Origin: Acidisoma sp. L85 | GTDB lineage: Bacteria > Pseudomonadota > Alphaproteobacteria > Acetobacterales > Acetobacteraceae | Assembly: GCF_009765865.1 (NCBI RefSeq) | Contig: NZ_LMUQ01000026.1 | Coordinates: forward strand, 123,968 to 187,967 | Direction: 5' to 3' | DNA length: 64,000 nucleotides | In this document: positions 61,103-64,000 of the stretch, piece by piece | Position numbering within the stretch: position 1 is the first letter of the stretch | Layout of the letters: every line of letters starts with the position of its first letter | The notes under the pieces: generated by a model | What the model saw: only the letters and a program-made list of their open reading frames with translations | Database searches by the model: none | Told to the model about the DNA's origin: nothing | Position numbers and translations under genes: made by a program

Positions 61103-62200
61103 GTGGTCGTGCCGCATCCTGAAACTTGGCTCCGCGTGCTGCCTCAGGGCCTGTATTGCGAGCCTGGAGGGTTTTTCATCGATCCGCTGCGAGCGGTGGA
61201 TCGAGCGGTCATCACGCATGGCCACTCCGATCACGCGAGGGCGGGTCACCAAGCTGTGCTCGCTACCCCCGACACGCTTGCGATCATGCGCGCCCGTATG
61301 GGGGCGGAGCGGGCCGGGGAGAGCCAGCAGCCGTTGGCCTATGGCGAGCCCCTGGACATTCGCGGCGTGCAGGTAACGCTCAGGCCGGCTGGTCATGTTC
61401 TCGGCTCGGCGCAGATCGTCATGGAATGGCGAGGCAGCCGTGCCGTTGTCAGTGGCGACTACAAACGCCAGGACGACCCGACCTGCGCGCCGTTCGAGCC
61501 CGTCGAATGCGATGTCTTCGTGACGGAGGCGACCTTCGGGTTTCCGGTCTTCCGCCATCCGCCACCCGCGCATGAAATCGCCAAACTTCTCAAAAGCCTC
61601 GCGCTGTTTCCCGAGCGCACGCATGTCATTGGCGCCTATTCGCTCGGCAAGTCTCAGCGGGTGATCGCCTTGCTGCGCGAAGCCGGTTGGGATGGCCCCA
61701 TCTATATCCACGGCGCGCTGACCTCGCTCTGCGCCCTCTATGAGGAACGCGGGGTTCGCCTTGGTGACCTTCGGGCAGCGACTGCGGCTAAGAAAGAAGT
61801 CCTAAAGGGGGCGATTGTCGTGGCGCCCCCGGCGGCCTGCGCCGACCGCTGGGGTCGGAGGCTGAACGATCCGGTGATCGCCCGCGCCTCCGGCTGGATG
61901 CGGGTGCGTCAGCGCGCCAAGATGGCCGGCGTCGAGCTGCCCATGATCATCAGCGACCACGCCGATTGGGACGATCTCTTGCGCAGCATCGCGGAGGCCC
62001 AGGCGCCGGAGGTTTGGGTGACGCACGGCTCGGAGGAAGCGCTGATCCACGCACTCTCGCTGCGCCAGATCCGTGGTCGCGCCTTGCGGCTGGTCGGCTA
62101 TGAGGGCGAGGAGCCGGGCGAGGAAGCACCCGACGAACGCGCCTCGGCGCCGCCCGAACCCGGCGACCATCTGCCGCCCGTGGCGGAGGGTGCCGCATGA
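61103..62200 (+). CDS. Ligase-associated DNA exonuclease (MBL/beta-CASP fold)
   Basis: A 365-residue metallo-beta-lactamase-fold nuclease. The zinc site is VITHGHSDHARAGH (His-x-His-x-Asp-His), further ligands are in PAGHVLGSAQ, VVSGDYKRQDDP and ISDHADWDDL, with FVTEATFGFP in between, as in the exonuclease of the ligase-associated set. The frame starts at GTG (61103), giving the N-terminal WLRVLPQGLYCEPGGFFIDP. It overlaps the ligase gene by four bases (ATGA). The final ~30 residues are acidic and variable. Confidence 0.93.
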   Translation: MVVPHPETWLRVLPQGLYCEPGGFFIDPLRAVDRAVITHGHSDHARAGHQAVLATPDTLAIMRARMGAERAGESQQPLAYGEPLDIRGVQVTLRPAGHVLGSAQIVMEWRGSRAVVSGDYKRQDDPTCAPFEPVECDVFVTEATFGFPVFRHPPPAHEIAKLLKSLALFPERTHVIGAYSLGKSQRVIALLREAGWDGPIYIHGALTSLCALYEERGVRLGDLRAATAAKKEVLKGAIVVAPPAACADRWGRRLNDPVIARASGWMRVRQRAKMAGVELPMIISDHADWDDLLRSIAEAQAPEVWVTHGSEEALIHALSLRQIRGRALRLVGYEGEEPGEEAPDERASAPPEPGDHLPPVAEGAA

Positions 62201-63816
62201 CACCCTTCGCGGCTTTGCTGGAGCGGCTGCTTTTCACCCCCGGCCGCCTCGCCAAGATCGCTCTGCTACGGGACTACTTCGCCCATACCCCCGATCCGGA
62301 TCGAGGCTATGCCCTTGCGGCCATTGCCGGCGATCTCAGTTTCGTCGCCGCCAAGCCCGCCATGATCCGCGAGATCACCATGGCGCGGGTCGATGCGACG
62401 CTCTTCGAGTGGTCCTATGACTATGTCGGCGACCTCGCCGAAACCGTCGCGCTGATCTGGCCCGATACGGCGCCGGGGGTTGCGCCGCGCCTGTCGGAAG
62501 TGGTGGACGCCTTGCACGACACGAGCAAGGCGGCTTTGCCGGCGCGGATCGCTGGCTGGCTCGACCTCTGCGATCCCTCCGAGCGGATCGCGCTGCTGAA
62601 GCTCATCACGGGCGGATTGCGCGTCGGCGCCTCGGCTCGGCTGGCAAAGATCGCGCTGGGCGAAATGGCGGGACTTCCAGCCGATGACATCGAGGAGGTC
62701 TGGCACGGCCTGTTGCCGCCCTACTTGCCGCTATTCGATTGGCTGGAGGGCAGGGCGCCCAAGCCTGACGCGGCGGGGGCGCCGGTTTTCCGTCCGACCA
62801 TGCTCGCCCATCCGCTGGAGGAAGCCGATGCGGCGTCGATCGACTGGGACGCGTTTCGCGCCGAATGGAAATGGGACGGTATCCGCGTGCAACTGGTCGC
62901 GACGAGCGGGGGCAAGCGACTCTATACCCGCACCGCGGAGGACATTTCTCACGCCTTTCCCGAGATCCTAGCGGCGATGCATTTTCTCGGCGTATTGGAC
63001 GGCGAGTTGCTGGTGCTGCGAGACGGGCAGGTGGCGCCGTTCGCGGACTTGCAGCAACGCCTGAACCGCAAGTCGCCCACCGCGAAAATGCTGGCCGAAT
63101 TTCCAGCCGCCGTGCGGCTGTATGACATTCTGTTCGACGGCGATGAGGATCTCCGGGCGCTGCCTTTCGATGCGCGCCGACAGCGCCTGGAAGCCTGGTA
63201 TGCGCAGGAAAATCCGGAACGGATGGACCTCTCGCCACTCATCGATTTCGCAGGCCCAGAGGATCTCGCTCAGCTACGCCTCGGCGCTCGAGCGGCGAGC
63301 ATCGAGGGACTGATGCTCAAACGCGGCGATGCGCCCTATCTCGCCGGGCGGCCCAAGGGGCCATGGTGGAAGTGGAAGCGCGATCCGCTCTCGATCGACG
63401 CTGTGCTGATGTATGCGCAGCGTGGGCATGGCAGGCGGTCGAGCATCTATTCCGACTATACCTTCGGCCTGTGGCGAGACGACGGGGTGCTGGTTCCGGT
63501 GGGCAAAGCCTATTCGGGCATCACTGACCAGGAACTGAACTTCCTCGACTCCTGGGTGCGCAACCACACGACATCGCGCTTCGGACCGGTTCGGGAAGTC
63601 GAGAAGGCGCTGGTGCTGGAGATCATTTTCGACGCGGCGCAGCTTTCCACACGTCACAAATCGGGCGTGGCACTCCGCTTCCCGCGCATCAGCCGCATCC
63701 GTACCGACAAGCCCGCGGCCGAGGCGGATAGGCTTTCGAGCCTTATGGCGCGTGTGGTACGCTCCGGCATCGCAAAGGGCGAGACGCTGGTCGAGGCTCC
63801 CGCAGCCGCGAATTAG
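62197..63816 (+). CDS. ATP-dependent DNA ligase (repair-associated)
   Basis: A 539-residue ligase. The N-terminal ~200 residues form the helical DNA-binding domain (ITGGLRVGASARLAKIAL), and the nucleotidyl-transferase core has the adenylation Lys225 in EWKWDGIRVQ, then LDGELLVLRDG (motif III) and EGLMLKRGDAPYLAGRP (motif IV), WWKWKRDPLSIDAVLMYAQ (motif V), and an OB domain. This is the larger, bacterial repair-type ligase rather than the NAD+ replicative LigA. It is coupled to the exonuclease (ATGA). Confidence 0.95.
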   Translation: MTPFAALLERLLFTPGRLAKIALLRDYFAHTPDPDRGYALAAIAGDLSFVAAKPAMIREITMARVDATLFEWSYDYVGDLAETVALIWPDTAPGVAPRLSEVVDALHDTSKAALPARIAGWLDLCDPSERIALLKLITGGLRVGASARLAKIALGEMAGLPADDIEEVWHGLLPPYLPLFDWLEGRAPKPDAAGAPVFRPTMLAHPLEEADAASIDWDAFRAEWKWDGIRVQLVATSGGKRLYTRTAEDISHAFPEILAAMHFLGVLDGELLVLRDGQVAPFADLQQRLNRKSPTAKMLAEFPAAVRLYDILFDGDEDLRALPFDARRQRLEAWYAQENPERMDLSPLIDFAGPEDLAQLRLGARAASIEGLMLKRGDAPYLAGRPKGPWWKWKRDPLSIDAVLMYAQRGHGRRSSIYSDYTFGLWRDDGVLVPVGKAYSGITDQELNFLDSWVRNHTTSRFGPVREVEKALVLEIIFDAAQLSTRHKSGVALRFPRISRIRTDKPAAEADRLSSLMARVVRSGIAKGETLVEAPAAAN

Positions 63817-63840
63817 CGTATGGGGCAGGGAGGCGAGACG

Positions 63841-64000
63841 ATGGCGCGACGCTTGGCGATTCTGGCTATTGTTGGACTGGGCGGATTGCTAGTTGGCGGC
63901 GCGGCACAGGCGGCGACCCCGCCTGCCAAGACTGCCATTTGTGCATCCTGCCACGGCAAGGACGGGCGTTCGCCTTACCCGACCTTCCCAAATATCGCCG
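63841..64000 (+). CDS. Cytochrome c family protein, N-terminal part
   Basis: The gene runs off the window after 53 codons. It starts at an ATG with GGGAGG six bases upstream, has a signal peptide (RRLAILAIVGLGGLLVGGAAQA, cleaved near residue 23), and soon after a heme c site CASCHGKDGRSP (Cys-x-x-Cys-His). That pattern matches class I cytochromes of the short c553/c4 type, periplasmic electron carriers. Confidence 0.85.
   Translation, partial: MARRLAILAIVGLGGLLVGGAAQAATPPAKTAICASCHGKDGRSPYPTFPNIA

Noticed and set aside
1-64000. tRNA, rRNA or other structural RNA genes
   Set aside because: Intergenic gaps were scanned by eye for cloverleaf patterns and CCA ends; none was convincing. tRNAscan-SE would be decisive.

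Overview
The window is GC-rich, densely packed bacterial chromosome. Gene content and order (pyrF-trpF-trpB-trpA-accD-folC, tmk-holB-metG-tatD, a leucyl/arginyl-tRNA-protein transferase, a Hint-domain surface protein, the four-gene ligase-associated DNA-damage set) point to an alphaproteobacterium, most likely Rhodospirillales and probably Acetobacteraceae. This placement is inferred from gene families and order; no rRNA or tRNA gene is present to confirm it.

Layout. 1-2017: end of a sugar-type ABC importer (binding protein tail and two permeases). 2030-5663 (minus): penicillin-acylase-family hydrolase, RDD membrane protein and N-end-rule aminoacyltransferase. 5864-8307: an alpha/beta hydrolase, then speD and speE for spermidine synthesis. 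8484-15577 (minus): a small zinc-ribbon membrane protein, then a run of eight genes transcribed ihfB-lapA-pyrF-trpF-trpB-trpA-accD-folC. 15848-19087 (minus): Kef-type K+/H+ antiporter with its flavoprotein partner, and a VTT-domain membrane protein. 19245-24067: small secreted protein, three short-chain dehydrogenases, a TetR regulator with a near-ideal palindromic operator, and methionine aminopeptidase. 24442-33032: murein enzymes (MltB-like, RlpA-like, DD-carboxypeptidase) leading into tmk-holB-metG-tatD-MBL hydrolase, interrupted by an odd minus-strand gene. 33127-34169: small proteins. 34202-44745: a chemosensory operon with two CheW, CheR-TPR, MCP, CheA-REC, CheB and two receiver-kinase hybrids. 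44903-52232: MsrA, a sugar kinase with a GatZ-like protein, ferredoxin-NADP reductase, two transporters, and a PadR (YqjI-like) regulator with a DUF2218 protein. 52303-61041: AT-richer accessory DNA interleaved with two genes of the ligase-associated repair set. 61103-63816: the other two genes of that set (exonuclease, ATP-dependent DNA ligase). 63841-64000: start of a cytochrome c.

Most notable items: (i) the Wsp/Che3-like chemosensory operon whose apparent outputs are two receiver-histidine-kinase hybrids rather than CheY or a diguanylate cyclase; (ii) the DNA-ligase repair cluster, normally compact, here split by about 4 kb of foreign-looking DNA, beside a decayed copy of pdeM; (iii) a family of four intergenic palindromic repeats; (iv) two well-defined operator sites; (v) a gene with a strong ribosome-binding site and start codon followed by an in-frame TGA at codon 11; (vi) a possible non-canonical ATC start for the penicillin acylase; (vii) an AT-rich palindrome inside the gatZ-like gene. 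GC statements are by eye, not computed.
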